The notes beneath the pieces were generated by a model. The model made no database searches. It was not told the origin of the DNA and saw only the letters and a list, made by a program, of their open reading frames with translations. This document shows, one piece after another, positions 48,121 to 56,185 of a stretch of DNA of 64,000 nt (the first letter of the stretch is position 1; every line of letters starts with the position of its first letter). A program made the position numbers and the translations under genes. The DNA is from Beijerinckiaceae bacterium (lineage in GTDB: Bacteria > Pseudomonadota > Alphaproteobacteria > Rhizobiales > Beijerinckiaceae), in NCBI GenBank assembly GCA_947370975.1, contig CANBNG010000009.1:92669-156668 (forward strand), written 5' to 3'.

Positions 48121-49134
48121 TTAGCTCACTCGATTAGCCCGCGCGGCTATGTCAGCGCATCGCGCCATGAGCGCCCCGAACGGTTCGGCGTCATCGAAGA
48201 GAAGCCCATCCTCGACCATGCGGGCGTAATCGTTTTCCAGCGCCATCGCGCCATCGCCGACCGGGATGAGTTGCAGTCCACCGTTGACGGTCGCTGCGTA
48301 GTCGATTGGCGTACGGTCGGCGGCCTTCTCTGCAAAGAACATCGACTTGTGCCTGGCAACGGCGTTCGCCAGTTCGCGATCAGCGAACGCAGCTTCTGCA
48401 AAGCCGGCCTCATCCAGCCGGACAATATCGTGCCAATGTCGCGCGAAGCGGTCGCCACGCAGCCGCTGCTGAAGGCAGAAGACATGGATGGCGGTCGCCT
48501 TCTCCCAGAACGTCCGTTCTGCGTGCATCACGCGGGGTCGCGCCGCGGGGAATATCAACCCTTCGATCAGGCCGGACGCATCGCATACGACTTCGCGCAG
48601 GCTCGCCGGTTCGCCCGTCGAGCGGGCGCCGAACTCCAACATAACGCTCGGCGCGACATAGCCAGAGCCCGTCGCGGTCGCCTCGTAGTCGATAAAGAGC
48701 TTCTCATGCTCGAGGCGTACGGACGCCGCCAGACCTTCGACCGCCAACGCGTTCGCGATCACGGGCTGCACAGTTTCCGCGACCCATGCCGGCAACCGCC
48801 GACGGACTTCACTGGACCAGCGCTTTTCCTCGCTTCGGGTTTTCGGGAGAGCCTCCCCATTGTCCCCGACCAAATCAGGCGCAATCGCCCGAATGTCGTA
48901 GGTCAGATCCACATCCTCCGAAAATCGGCGGATGACCTGATAGGCTTTCGACAAGGACGTGCCGCCTTTGAACACCAGATGTTCGCCGAGCGGCGCGGCG
49001 TAGAGGGTCGCCAGCGCCCAAACCACCCACACGTCCTTCTCCAGAAGATGCGTGGGACGGCCCGAACGGTCAGCTGCGACACCCAGCGCATCTCGGCGAT
49101 CCTGGGCCGACAGAAGAAGAAAGACGTCAGCCAT
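48121..49134 (-). CDS. AbiEii/AbiGii-type nucleotidyltransferase toxin
   Basis: A 337-residue toxin of the AbiEii family (DUF1814), a nucleotidyltransferase fold. Motifs seen are FKGGTSLSK (55-63), the metal-binding SEDVDLTYD (72-80), KLFIDY, and FWEKATAIH. In relatives it blocks growth upon phage infection; MenA-type members add nucleotides to tRNA. It overlaps the antitoxin gene by 8 bp (49,127-49,134) and precedes gajA on the same strand. The start MADVFLLLSAQ is the first ATG after the antitoxin's stop region. Confidence 0.92.
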   Translation of the reverse strand: MADVFLLLSAQDRRDALGVAADRSGRPTHLLEKDVWVVWALATLYAAPLGEHLVFKGGTSLSKAYQVIRRFSEDVDLTYDIRAIAPDLVGDNGEALPKTRSEEKRWSSEVRRRLPAWVAETVQPVIANALAVEGLAASVRLEHEKLFIDYEATATGSGYVAPSVMLEFGARSTGEPASLREVVCDASGLIEGLIFPAARPRVMHAERTFWEKATAIHVFCLQQRLRGDRFARHWHDIVRLDEAGFAEAAFADRELANAVARHKSMFFAEKAADRTPIDYAATVNGGLQLIPVGDGAMALENDYARMVEDGLLFDDAEPFGALMARCADIAARANRVS

Positions 49135-49720
49135 AGGCCGCCTTCCCGACGCTCTGCGCGAGCCATGTCGGAAGCTGCGGCGCGGCCGCGACCAGCTCGC
49201 CGAACACTCCGGGCGGCATTTTCTGCTTCAGTGTCTTGAGCGCAGTTTCCGCCCGTTCAGGACCGAGCCAGGCAAGCGCCCGGACGGCCTCCCCCGCTGG
49301 TCGACTGGCCAGAGCCAATTGCCAGCGCGGCGCATGCCGCAATTCCACAACCTGCTTGCCGAGGTGCATCGTCCGGCTGCGTCCGGATGTCAGATAGACC
49401 GAACGAACAGGCACCTGCGTCGTCAAGCCAAGAGCGTTTGCCGCAGCGGCGCCGTTCGAGACAATGATCTCGCCGCGTTGAGTCGCCAGAGCCTCAACGG
49501 CCTGCTCGACCGAAGGCGTTCGCGTTCCGAACCGGCTGGCGACGGGACGAAGATAGACGCCGCGACCCGCGCGAATGAGCTGTCCACGCTCGGCCAGACG
49601 CGATAGCGCCTGATCCACCGCAGCTCGATTTCCAAGGTGGAGCAGCCCCTTAGCGGACACAGGCACCCCTTCGGGCAGTCCCGCCGCATGCGTCAATATC
49701 TGTTCGGTCAGCCGAGTCAT
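49127..49720 (-). CDS. AbiEi-type antitoxin (DUF6088)
   Basis: A 197-residue antitoxin with an N-terminal winged helix (RLTEQILTHAAGLPEGVPVSAKGLLHLGNRAAVDQALSRLA spans about 3-43) and a C-terminal AbiEi-type domain (TQRGEIIVSNGAAAANALGL, VYLTSGRSRTMHLG). In AbiE systems it represses its own promoter and keeps the toxin in check. ATG 49720 has a GGAG five to six bases upstream; longer starts are just open frame. It is the first gene of the defence operon, with a strong promoter just upstream. Confidence 0.9.
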   Translation of the reverse strand: MTRLTEQILTHAAGLPEGVPVSAKGLLHLGNRAAVDQALSRLAERGQLIRAGRGVYLRPVASRFGTRTPSVEQAVEALATQRGEIIVSNGAAAANALGLTTQVPVRSVYLTSGRSRTMHLGKQVVELRHAPRWQLALASRPAGEAVRALAWLGPERAETALKTLKQKMPPGVFGELVAAAPQLPTWLAQSVGKAAYG

Positions 49721-49738
49721 CGTCGTTCTCCTGTTAGA

Positions 49739-49767
49739 AGCATATACGGTTTTCTGACACTTTTCAA
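49739..49767 (-). promoter_or_regulatory. Promoter of the AbiE-Gabija operon
   Basis: On the minus strand TTGAAA (49,762-49,767), an exact 17-base spacer and TATGCT (49,739-49,744) lie about 20 bases before the antitoxin start. This is the best housekeeping promoter match in the island. AbiEi-type repressors bind near such promoters; I see no perfect inverted repeat to assign as operator. Confidence 0.7.
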
Positions 49768-49877
49768 TGAAGCCCGCATGAGGGTGAAGCCGGGTAAGGG
49801 GGAAAGCCTTCCCCTGCGGCCGAGCCATGATCTCGGCCGACCCCTTCTGCGGGGACCTCCCCCGCAACGCCCCCTTT

Positions 49878-49951
49878 AGAGTGAGAGTGCGGACGGGATT
49901 TCCGTGACGGGTTGAGGGCTGGAGAAGAGGTCTCCGGCGCCCGTCGCGGAG
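49878..49951 (+). promoter_or_regulatory. Shared 5' leader element, copy A (ardC)
   Basis: Begins AGAGTGAGAGTGCGG and ends CGCCCGTCGCGGAG seven bases before the ardC ATG. GACGGG and CCCGTC can pair into a hairpin around an internal GAGA-rich arm. Copies B and C precede the parB-like gene and the truncated methyltransferase/helicase gene. Confidence 0.75.
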
Positions 49952-49958
49952 AACCGCG

Positions 49959-50909
49959 ATGTTCAGGAATAACCGCAACGGGCGTGCCGGCAACGACCGG
50001 GCGAGCCTTTACGACGACATCACCAGCAAGATCATCGCCGAGCTGGAGGCAGGCCGCTTCCCCTGGGTTCAGCCCTGGGGCACGGCCACGGCCAAGGCGC
50101 CCCTCGCCATGCCGAGGAACGCTGCAACCGGACGGCACTATTCGGGGATCAATGTGCTGATCCTGTGGGGCGCCGTGATCCAGCACGGCTTTCCCGGCCA
50201 GAGCTGGCTCACCTTCCGCCAAGCCTTGTCCCTCGGCGGGAATGTCCGCAAGGGCGAACGCGGCACCACCGTTGTCTATGCCGACCGTTTCACCCCGGAG
50301 GACGAGAAGCGCCGCGCCCGCGAAACCGGCGAGGAAGCGGCAGCGGTCCCGTTCCTCAAGCGCTTCACGGTGTTCAACGCGGCGCAATGTGACGGCTTGC
50401 CAGAAGAAGTAACCATCGTTGCTCCGCCGCCTCCGCCCGGCCTCATCGAGCCCCGGGTCAAGGCCCTTATCCAGGCCACCGGCATCGACTTCCGCATCGG
50501 CGGCGATCGCGCCTTCTATGTCCCGGCGCACGACTATGTGCAGGTGCCTCCACCCCAAGCGTATTTCGAGTCGATCAATTGGCACCGGACGGCCCTGCAC
50601 GAGCTGGGGCACGCCACAGGCCACCTCGCGCGCCTGAACCGCGATTTCTCGGGTTCATTCGGAACGAAGAAATACGCTTTCGAGGAGCTGGTCGCCGAGA
50701 TCAACGCCGCCTTCTGCTGCGCCTCGCTTGGCATCACTCCCACCGTTCGCCATGCCGACTACATCGGCTCCTGGCTCGAGGTGCTGCGTGAGGATAACCG
50801 CGCCATCGTCCGTGCCGCCTCCCAGGCCAGCAAGGCGGCCGATTGGCTGCTCGGCTTTCTGCCGGACGCCGATATCGGCCTCGCCGATGACGAACGGCAA
50901 GCGGCGTGA
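49959..50909 (+). CDS. ardC: ArdC-like antirestriction protein
   Basis: A 316-residue protein of the ArdC family: an N-terminal single-stranded-DNA-binding domain (DUF1738; DITSKIIAELEAGRFPWVQPW near the start) and a C-terminal zincin-like domain with HELGHATGH (HExxH at 214-218). ArdC proteins shield incoming plasmid DNA from host restriction during conjugation. The gene starts at an ATG 7 bases after leader copy A, divergent from the defence operon. It marks the mobile-element backbone. Confidence 0.9.
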   Translation: MFRNNRNGRAGNDRASLYDDITSKIIAELEAGRFPWVQPWGTATAKAPLAMPRNAATGRHYSGINVLILWGAVIQHGFPGQSWLTFRQALSLGGNVRKGERGTTVVYADRFTPEDEKRRARETGEEAAAVPFLKRFTVFNAAQCDGLPEEVTIVAPPPPPGLIEPRVKALIQATGIDFRIGGDRAFYVPAHDYVQVPPPQAYFESINWHRTALHELGHATGHLARLNRDFSGSFGTKKYAFEELVAEINAAFCCASLGITPTVRHADYIGSWLEVLREDNRAIVRAASQASKAADWLLGFLPDADIGLADDERQAA

Positions 50910-50986
50910 TGGCACTGAAAACTGGAAAGGCGGAGAATCTGACTTCCGCCTTCACGCCTTTCCGCTTTTCCGGCGCTGCCCTTCTC

Positions 50987-51060
50987 AGAGTGAGAGGGCG
51001 GCGCTTCGCTTCGTGACGGGTTGGAGGTCGAGAGAGAGGCTCTCGCCGCCCGTCGCGGAG
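50987..51060 (+). promoter_or_regulatory. Shared 5' leader element, copy B (parB-like)
   Basis: Begins AGAGTGAGAGGGCGGCG and ends GCCGCCCGTCGCGGAG. It is closest to copy A: GTGACGGGTT and CGCCCGTCGCGGAG are shared. It ends nine bases before the ATG of the parB-like gene. Confidence 0.75.
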
Positions 51061-51068
51061 TAAGGAAC

Positions 51069-53210
51069 ATGGCGACTGCCGTTCAAAAGATCACCCTGTC
51101 GTCGGCGCGCGACATCCCCTTCAACAAACTGCTGCTCAGCCAAGCCAATGTGCGGCGCGTAAAGGCCGGGACATCGATCGAGGAGCTGGCCGAGTCCATC
51201 GCCCGGCGCGGCCTCATTCAGAGCCTGCATATCCGTCCCGTCCTCGACGCCGATGGCGCCGAGACTGGCATGTTCGAGGTGCCCGCCGGCGGCCGGCGCT
51301 ATCGCGCGCTTGAACTGCTGGTGAAACAGAAGCGCCTAGCCAAGACTGCGCCAGTGCCCTGCGTTGTTGGCGACGCCAAAAGCGGCATCCTCATCGATGA
51401 AATCTCGCTGGTCGAGAACATGGATCGCGCGCCCCTCCATCCACTCGATCAATTCCGCGCATTCAAGGCGATGCGCGACAAAGGCATGACCGAGGAGGCC
51501 ATAGCGGCCGCCTTCTTCGTCAACGCCAATGTGGTGAAACAGCGCCTGCGCCTCGTCTCCGTCTCGCCAAAGCTGCTGGAGATCTATGCCGACGACGGCA
51601 TGACGCTCGAACAACTCATGGCCTTCAGTGTCTCGTCAGACCATGCCCGTCAGGAACAGGTGTGGGACGCGATCAAGGATAGCTGGCAGAAGGAGCCCTA
51701 TCACATCCGCCGAATGCTGACCGAAATGGCAGTACGCGCCGCCGACAAGCGAGCCGTCTTCGTGGGTGTTGAAGCGTACGAAGCGGCCGGCGGCGTCGTG
51801 CTGCGCGACCTGTTCCAGTCCGACGATGGCGGCTGGCTGCAAGACCCGGCCCTACTCGACCGCCTGGTGGCCGAAAAGCTCAAGGTCGCCGCTGACGAAA
51901 TCGCGGGCGAAGGCTGGAAATGGGTCGAGGCCGCCCTGAGCTTTCCCTACGGCCACGAGCATGGGCTGCGCGAGCTTGCAGGGACAACGGTCGAACTGAC
52001 GGTGGAGGAACGCGCAGCCCGTGAGACGCTACGAAACGAATATGACCGGCTCGAAGCCGAATATTCCGAAGCCGACGAGCTACCGGACGAGGTCGATGCG
52101 CGTCTCGGCGAAATCGAAAAGGCCCTCGACGCCTTCGAACAGCGCCCGGCGATCTACGACCCGGCCGACATCGCCATCGCGGGCGTTTTCATCAGCATCG
52201 ACGCCAACGGCTCGCTGTCGGTGAATCGCGGCTATGTCCGTTCCGAGGATGAACGTCCAGCCGACCATGACGGTAACGATACGCCAGCAACGGACGGCGA
52301 TAGAGTTCATGCGACCGCGCCAACCGTTCAACGCGCCGTCGTCACCATCGGTGGCCAGGCTGTGGCGCCGGATGAAGACGAGGAAGAGGGCATCAAGCCG
52401 CTGCCCGAGCGCCTCATCACCGAACTCACCGCGCATCGCACCCTGGCGCTACGCAACGCGGTAGCCGAGCATCCCGACATCGCCATGACCATGTTGCTGC
52501 ACAAGCTGGTCAGCGACACCTTCCGGCGTCCCGCGCCGACCGGCTGCCTCGAGGCCAGTGTCCGCCATGTCACCTTCTCCGCCCAATCGGAGGAACTGAA
52601 GGACAGCGCGCCGGCGCGCGAGATCGCCGAGCGGCATGAAAGGTGGGGCGATCATATCCCCGCAGAGGATCAGGCTCTGTGGGATTGGTTGAGCCATCTG
52701 GACGACGGAACGCGCCTCGACCTGCTTGCCCATTGCGTCAGCTTCGGCGTGAACGCGCTGTTCGAGCGGCCGAACCCTTACGGATCGGGCGTCAGCCAAC
52801 ACGGTCTGGACGTGCGCATCTCCCAGGCAGACCGGCTGGCGAGGGCTACTGGACTCGACATGGTCGCGGCAGGCTGGCGGCCAACGGTCAGCAACTATCT
52901 TGGCCGCGTCACCAAGCCCCGCATCATCGAAGCCGTCCGAGAGGGCGCGGGCGAACGATCCGCCCAGCTCATCGACCATCTGAAGAAGGGCGACATGGCC
53001 AATGAAGCTGAGCGCCTGCTGGCCGACACGGGCTGGCTGCCTGAGCCGTTGCGTCTGATCGATCCCAATGACGCACAGGCCATCGAACCGGGAACAGAGA
53101 GCGACGCTGACGATGACGCCGCCTTGCCGGACTTCCTCAGCGAGGACGGCGACGACGAGGAATCCGACGGAAGCGAGGAAGAAGACGCCCTCACGATCGC
53201 GGCCGAATGA
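51069..53210 (+). CDS. Large ParB/RepB/Spo0J-family protein of the island
   Basis: A 713-residue protein with an N-terminal ParB nuclease-like domain (FNKLLLSQANVRRV, then the PAGGRRYRALELL signature at about 80) and a helix-turn-helix region (EEAIAAAFFVNANVVKQRLRLVSVSPKLLEIY). A long acidic C-terminal half follows, ending in DDEESDGSEEEDALTI. Chromosomal ParB is around 300 residues; this long form is typical of ICEs and plasmids of Alphaproteobacteria. No parA partner is present, so its role may be in gene control or DNA transfer, not partition. ATG 51069 follows GGAGTAAGGAAC. Confidence 0.88.
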   Translation: MATAVQKITLSSARDIPFNKLLLSQANVRRVKAGTSIEELAESIARRGLIQSLHIRPVLDADGAETGMFEVPAGGRRYRALELLVKQKRLAKTAPVPCVVGDAKSGILIDEISLVENMDRAPLHPLDQFRAFKAMRDKGMTEEAIAAAFFVNANVVKQRLRLVSVSPKLLEIYADDGMTLEQLMAFSVSSDHARQEQVWDAIKDSWQKEPYHIRRMLTEMAVRAADKRAVFVGVEAYEAAGGVVLRDLFQSDDGGWLQDPALLDRLVAEKLKVAADEIAGEGWKWVEAALSFPYGHEHGLRELAGTTVELTVEERAARETLRNEYDRLEAEYSEADELPDEVDARLGEIEKALDAFEQRPAIYDPADIAIAGVFISIDANGSLSVNRGYVRSEDERPADHDGNDTPATDGDRVHATAPTVQRAVVTIGGQAVAPDEDEEEGIKPLPERLITELTAHRTLALRNAVAEHPDIAMTMLLHKLVSDTFRRPAPTGCLEASVRHVTFSAQSEELKDSAPAREIAERHERWGDHIPAEDQALWDWLSHLDDGTRLDLLAHCVSFGVNALFERPNPYGSGVSQHGLDVRISQADRLARATGLDMVAAGWRPTVSNYLGRVTKPRIIEAVREGAGERSAQLIDHLKKGDMANEAERLLADTGWLPEPLRLIDPNDAQAIEPGTESDADDDAALPDFLSEDGDDEESDGSEEEDALTIAAE

Positions 53211-53270
53211 CCCACACGGCGGGGGGGCGCCAAGAGGTCGCTTCCCCGCATCCTTGTAAGGAGACCTTCC

Positions 53271-53492
53271 ATGATTGAATCCGACCCTTCCTACAGTCGC
53301 CGCGCCACCTTCCAGTACCTCGTGCCTGTTCATGTCGAGGTCGAAGACGGTCTTGTCGTTTGCGTCACCGTCGTCGACGAAACTCCAGTGCGCGATCCAA
53401 TCCTGGTCGAGGGCGATGCCGGCTACCTTCCGGAAGCCGTGGCCGCCGCTGACAATGGCCAGCCCTGGCCATCCTGGCGGTTCGGCTACTGA
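53271..53492 (+). CDS. Small hypothetical protein of the mobile backbone
   Basis: A 73-residue acidic protein (MIESDPSYSRRATFQYLVPV...) with a beta-rich pattern (VHVEVEDGLVVCVTVVDET) and no membrane segment. It follows the parB-like gene by 60 bp with a strong AAGGAGACC ribosome site. I do not recognise the family, but small proteins like this accompany ardC/parB in Alphaproteobacterial ICEs. Confidence 0.75.
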   Translation: MIESDPSYSRRATFQYLVPVHVEVEDGLVVCVTVVDETPVRDPILVEGDAGYLPEAVAAADNGQPWPSWRFGY

Positions 53493-53515
53493 CCGACTTC
53501 GATCATCCCTCAACC

Positions 53516-53546
53516 CAGCCCGGCCATCGCGCCGGGCTTTCTCGTT
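53516..53546 (+). terminator. Hairpin after the 73-residue gene
   Basis: AGCCCGGCC, loop ATCG, CGCCGGGCTTTCTCG: a 7-8 bp GC-rich stem followed by TTTCTCG. It may be a weak terminator or an internal processing hairpin before the next gene. Confidence 0.6.
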
Positions 53547-53556
53547 TCAGGAGCCT

Positions 53557-53976
53557 ATGATGGCCGACTATTTCACCCATTTCTCATGCCTGCTCGACGT
53601 TGGCACGTCCGAGAACGCCGCCCGCGCGCTCGACCTCTACAACAAGCTGTCCGAGGAAAGCGCATCGGAGGAACCGCCCTCCGAAGGCTTCCTGCTCTCG
53701 ATCCAGCCCGAGCATGGCGGCAACCAGCTCTGGATGCGCGATGACATGACCGGTGACCCCGAGCGCCTCCTCCAATTCGTGAAGCGCTGCGGCGCCGAGT
53801 TCGGCCTCATGGGCCGCTGGGGATTCCAATACGCCAACACCTGCTCGAAGCCCCGGCTCGATGGGTTCGGCGGTGGCGCCCATGTCATCGACCTCGCGAC
53901 CGGCGAGACTGTGGACTGGATCTACACCGACGGCTGGCTCGACCAGACCATCTCCGCCGAGGGAGGGCCGCTATGA
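53557..53976 (+). CDS. Hypothetical acidic protein of the mobile backbone
   Basis: A 139-residue protein (MMADYFTHFSCLLDVGTSENAARALDLYNKL as 1-31) with WGFQYANTCSKPRLDGFGGGAHVIDL in its second half. The sequence looks globular and acidic, with no known motif I recognise. The ATG-ATG pair at 53,557/53,560 follows CAGGAGCCT. Its end overlaps the next gene in an ATGA junction (53,973-53,976). Confidence 0.75.
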   Translation: MMADYFTHFSCLLDVGTSENAARALDLYNKLSEESASEEPPSEGFLLSIQPEHGGNQLWMRDDMTGDPERLLQFVKRCGAEFGLMGRWGFQYANTCSKPRLDGFGGGAHVIDLATGETVDWIYTDGWLDQTISAEGGPL

Positions 53977-54236
53977 GCATCCCCTCTCATGCCCGAAGCA
54001 ATTTCCAGACCCTGCTACGCGCGGCAAGTGACGGAAACCTCGCCCTCATGGAGTGCCTCGACGCTGTGAGCGGCAGCCCGCGCTACGTCATTTGCGCCGT
54101 GGGGCGCGACAATGGCGACTACCTCTTCACGCCCTTCGGCCATCTCGCTGACGGTAATCCCTACGACGCCTATCTGCCGCCCGATCCTGACGATCCCGAA
54201 GGCTTCGTGCGGCCAGAAAGTGGAGAGGCGCCATGA
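53973..54236 (+). CDS. DUF6117-like hypothetical protein
   Basis: An 87-residue protein (MSIPSHARSNFQTLLRAASDGNLALMECLD...) whose YVICAVGRDNGDYLFTPFGHL region resembles small DUF6117-type proteins from Alphaproteobacterial mobile elements. The assignment is from memory of the family and uncertain. It is coupled to both neighbours by 4-base overlaps. Confidence 0.72.
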   Translation: MSIPSHARSNFQTLLRAASDGNLALMECLDAVSGSPRYVICAVGRDNGDYLFTPFGHLADGNPYDAYLPPDPDDPEGFVRPESGEAP

Positions 54237-54529
54237 CCGGCATCGACGCCATCTTCGCAGCGGATCGTCAGCATCCCCCGCACGAACGGTCTTTGCCCTG
54301 GAAGGAGACCCGCGACGGCCTTACCGTCGTCGTCGAGCCCAAGCCCCATTGGGCCAGCGACATGCGGGCGTTCCGGACCGAGAGCCGAGAATATTGCGCC
54401 TATGCCGATTGGACCGCGAATGGATCGCGGGCCAGATTCTTCGGGCACGTCGATACCTGCGGAGAGGACCTGATCTGCAAGGCCCGCATTCTGCTCGCCG
54501 GAGAGATCGCGGTAGGGCTCTGGAACTGA
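54233..54529 (+). CDS. Hypothetical protein of the mobile backbone
   Basis: A 98-residue protein (MTGIDAIFAADRQHPPHERSL...) with a repeating WASDMRAFRTESREYCAYADW segment. Family not recognised; no membrane helix. It starts in an ATGA overlap with the previous gene and is followed by a clear terminator, so it ends this small operon. Confidence 0.72.
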   Translation: MTGIDAIFAADRQHPPHERSLPWKETRDGLTVVVEPKPHWASDMRAFRTESREYCAYADWTANGSRARFFGHVDTCGEDLICKARILLAGEIAVGLWN

Positions 54530-54540
54530 TCCCCTCAAAA

Positions 54541-54573
54541 AGCGCCTCACCTCACGGTCGGGCGCTTTTTTCA
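54541..54573 (+). terminator. Rho-independent terminator of the small-gene operon
   Basis: AGCGCC, loop, GGGCGCTTTTTTC: a short GC stem with a six-T run. It closes the operon that begins with the parB-like gene. Confidence 0.85.
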
Positions 54574-54586
54574 TGCTGCGATCTTG

Positions 54587-54668
54587 AGAGTGAGAGTGCG
54601 GCCGGAACGGGTTTGAGCCGGTGCGGTCGAGAGAGAGCGCCGCGCAGGCTCTCCCCTTCGCGCTCTCC
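54587..54668 (+). promoter_or_regulatory. Shared 5' leader element, copy C (truncated methyltransferase/helicase gene)
   Basis: AGAGTGAGAGTGCGGCCGG opens this copy and GGTCGAGAGAGAG matches copy B, but its last third has diverged. It lies upstream of the ATG at 54,683, keeping the same order of AGAGTGAGAG, GAGAGAG and a ribosome site. Confidence 0.65.
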
Positions 54669-54682
54669 TTAAGGTTCCCACC

Positions 54683-55180
54683 ATGACCATGATTTCCGCA
54701 TCCGCGGAATCCGCTGCCGCGCCGCTTGTGCTCGGCCCCAATCTCGCACCTGCCGCCACCGTCGCGGCAGCCGGCCTGCTTCTGCCCCATCTCGAACGCG
54801 GCAAGCGCGTCGATGCGGCCACCCTGCGTGCGGCGATGGAAACTGCCTTCGGCGCGTCGGACGCCACCGGCGCCTGGGATTGGAAGACGGCCTATGACGC
54901 CTGCGAAGCGGCGACCGTCCTTTTCCTGCGCAAATACGGACGCGCGCTTTTCCGCAAAGCCGGGTCTCCGGCTTCCCGGCTTTCCGCGTTGTCAAAAATC
55001 GCCGGTCTTCTGCCGACACATACGCGCCGGTCCGCGGAGAGCCAGACCTTCCAGCAATTCTCGACGCCGATCCCGCTCGGCCTGGTCGCGGCCCAAGCTG
55101 CGGCCATGACTCCGGCCGACCGGGTGCTGGAACCTTCGGCGGGCACCGGCCTCCTCGCCATCCTCGCCGACAGCGCCTGA
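54683..55180 (+). pseudogene. Truncated strawberry-notch/N6-methyltransferase-like gene (N-terminus only)
   Basis: Only 165 residues of what is normally a protein over 1,000 long. The piece includes the lead-in region and the SAM-binding start of a DNA methyltransferase domain (QQFSTPIPLGLVAAQAAAM, then VLEPSAGTGLLAILA). This is typical of the strawberry-notch-like helicase genes in Alphaproteobacterial ICEs. The coding similarity stops at 55,170, exactly where copy 1 of an 86 bp repeat begins, and that repeat supplies the stop. The rest of the gene was lost by recombination. A short product could still be made but would lack catalytic parts. Confidence 0.75.
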
Positions 55181-55256
55181 AGAGCTATTCGGATAGGATG
55201 CGCAAGCGGAAGCCCGGATCAAAGCCACCCCGGCGCCCCGAACCACCCAAGCCGCC
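55171..55256. repeat. 86 bp direct repeat, copy 1
   Basis: From CAGCGCCTGAAGAGC to AAGCCGCC; the same 86 bp recur at 58,655-58,740 with five substitutions and no indels. On the plus strand it encodes the C-terminal part of an unknown basic, Pro-rich protein (SYSDRMRKRKPGSKPP) whose stop is at 55,267-55,269. The copies bracket the decayed integrase and the flagellin gene. Confidence 0.9.
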
Positions 55257-55269
55257 GACCCCGACCTGA

Positions 55270-55760
55270 TCAATCATCATCGTTGCCAGTAATGATGGGA
55301 TCGGGGGCGGCGATCATCTCCGGAGTGGGCTGAGCAAGATCGGGACGCCGCTTCTGCTTCTGCGCCGCGCCGTCCCAAACTCGATCCCCACCAGCCCCTT
55401 GGTCTGTCCATAATGGCGCTCGTTCATCTGGATCGACGTGCCCATGTTCTAGCGCAGCCAATACACATTCGTCCCGTTCTCTAGCCTGAAGGTCGCATAG
55501 GTGTAGCGCAGGCTGTAGCCGCTGCGCTTGCGACCCTGGCTGTCATACAGCAGCCCGGCCTCCCCAAGCATCTTCGGAGACGTCTTCAGGTGCAGCAGCG
55601 CTTTGCCGTCCTCATGGCAGAAGATGTAATCGCCGGGCTCCTTGTGATGGCTGCGCTGCTTGTTACGCTCGAAGAAGCGCCGCGCATTGGGCTGGCACAC
55701 CACCAGCCGCTCACCCGTCTTGCCATTGACCAGCAACATGGCGACCCGCCACCGGCCTCG
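55270..55760 (-). pseudogene. Decayed tyrosine recombinase (C-terminal part)
   Basis: A minus-strand remnant of a phage-type integrase. The first recognisable segment is NGKTGERLVVCQPNARRFFE. It continues through the box-II-like SGYSLRYTYATFRLENG, where the normal RHTYATF has RYTYATF, to NVYWLR, a TAG stop at about 55,450, then NMGTSIQMNERHYGQTKG with the catalytic Tyr. A frame change follows before the last stretch AQKQKRRPDLAQP...GNDDD, which ends at 55,270. The N-terminal half is missing. It differs from the intact island integrase, so it is the trace of a second element. Confidence 0.82.
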
Positions 55761-56185
55761 CAAAACCGATGATGACGCCCCGAATTGGCAAGCCGACACG
55801 CCTGCCTACGGACTCGCGGCGCTGTCCAGCGGGCGAGACTGGGTTGTTGAAGTTGTCCAGTTTCGGGGCGTCGTGAACGAGCCGGCTGGTCCTTTGGCAT
55901 CGCCTCAGCTGCTTATAATCTCCTACGATTGCAGAAATTGATCGAGACGCGCGCGGCGTAAGGAGACGAACGGCGCCTCCAAGCACCAGCGTGAGCCGCT
56001 ACGGAGCAGAAAGCCATGATGCCATTTCAAAATCCCGAATGAAGAATGATCCAGCGCGGATACTTGAGCCTTTTTCTGCAGCCTCCGAAGGGATTAATTA
56101 AAGTTCTCTATAATCCAGCCGTCTCTTTGAACATGATCAATGGCGAAGGCGTTGAATAGCGAGTTCTATTGAGCAGAATTAAGCC
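55761..56185. other. Upstream region of the orphan flagellin, no gene seen
   Basis: This 425 bp holds no supported gene. A TATAAT at 56,109-56,114 is the best promoter -10 match, with no good -35 at 17 bases. The ribosome site before the flagellin ATG is weak. An AT-rich stretch begins near 56,090. Confidence 0.45.

Noticed and set aside
53275..53976. A longer start that would fuse 53,275-53,556 to the 139-residue protein
   Set aside because: The upstream part overlaps the better-supported 73-residue gene out of frame, and a strong ribosome site precedes the ATG pair at 53,557.
49878..54668. The three leader copies as a possible CRISPR-like array
   Set aside because: Copies are over 1 kb apart, each upstream of a gene, and differ from one another; they are gene leaders, not array repeats.
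55711..55986. 91-codon minus-strand frame overlapping the integrase remnant
   Set aside because: It is in a different frame from the recognisable integrase peptide and shows no motif; treated as noncoding.
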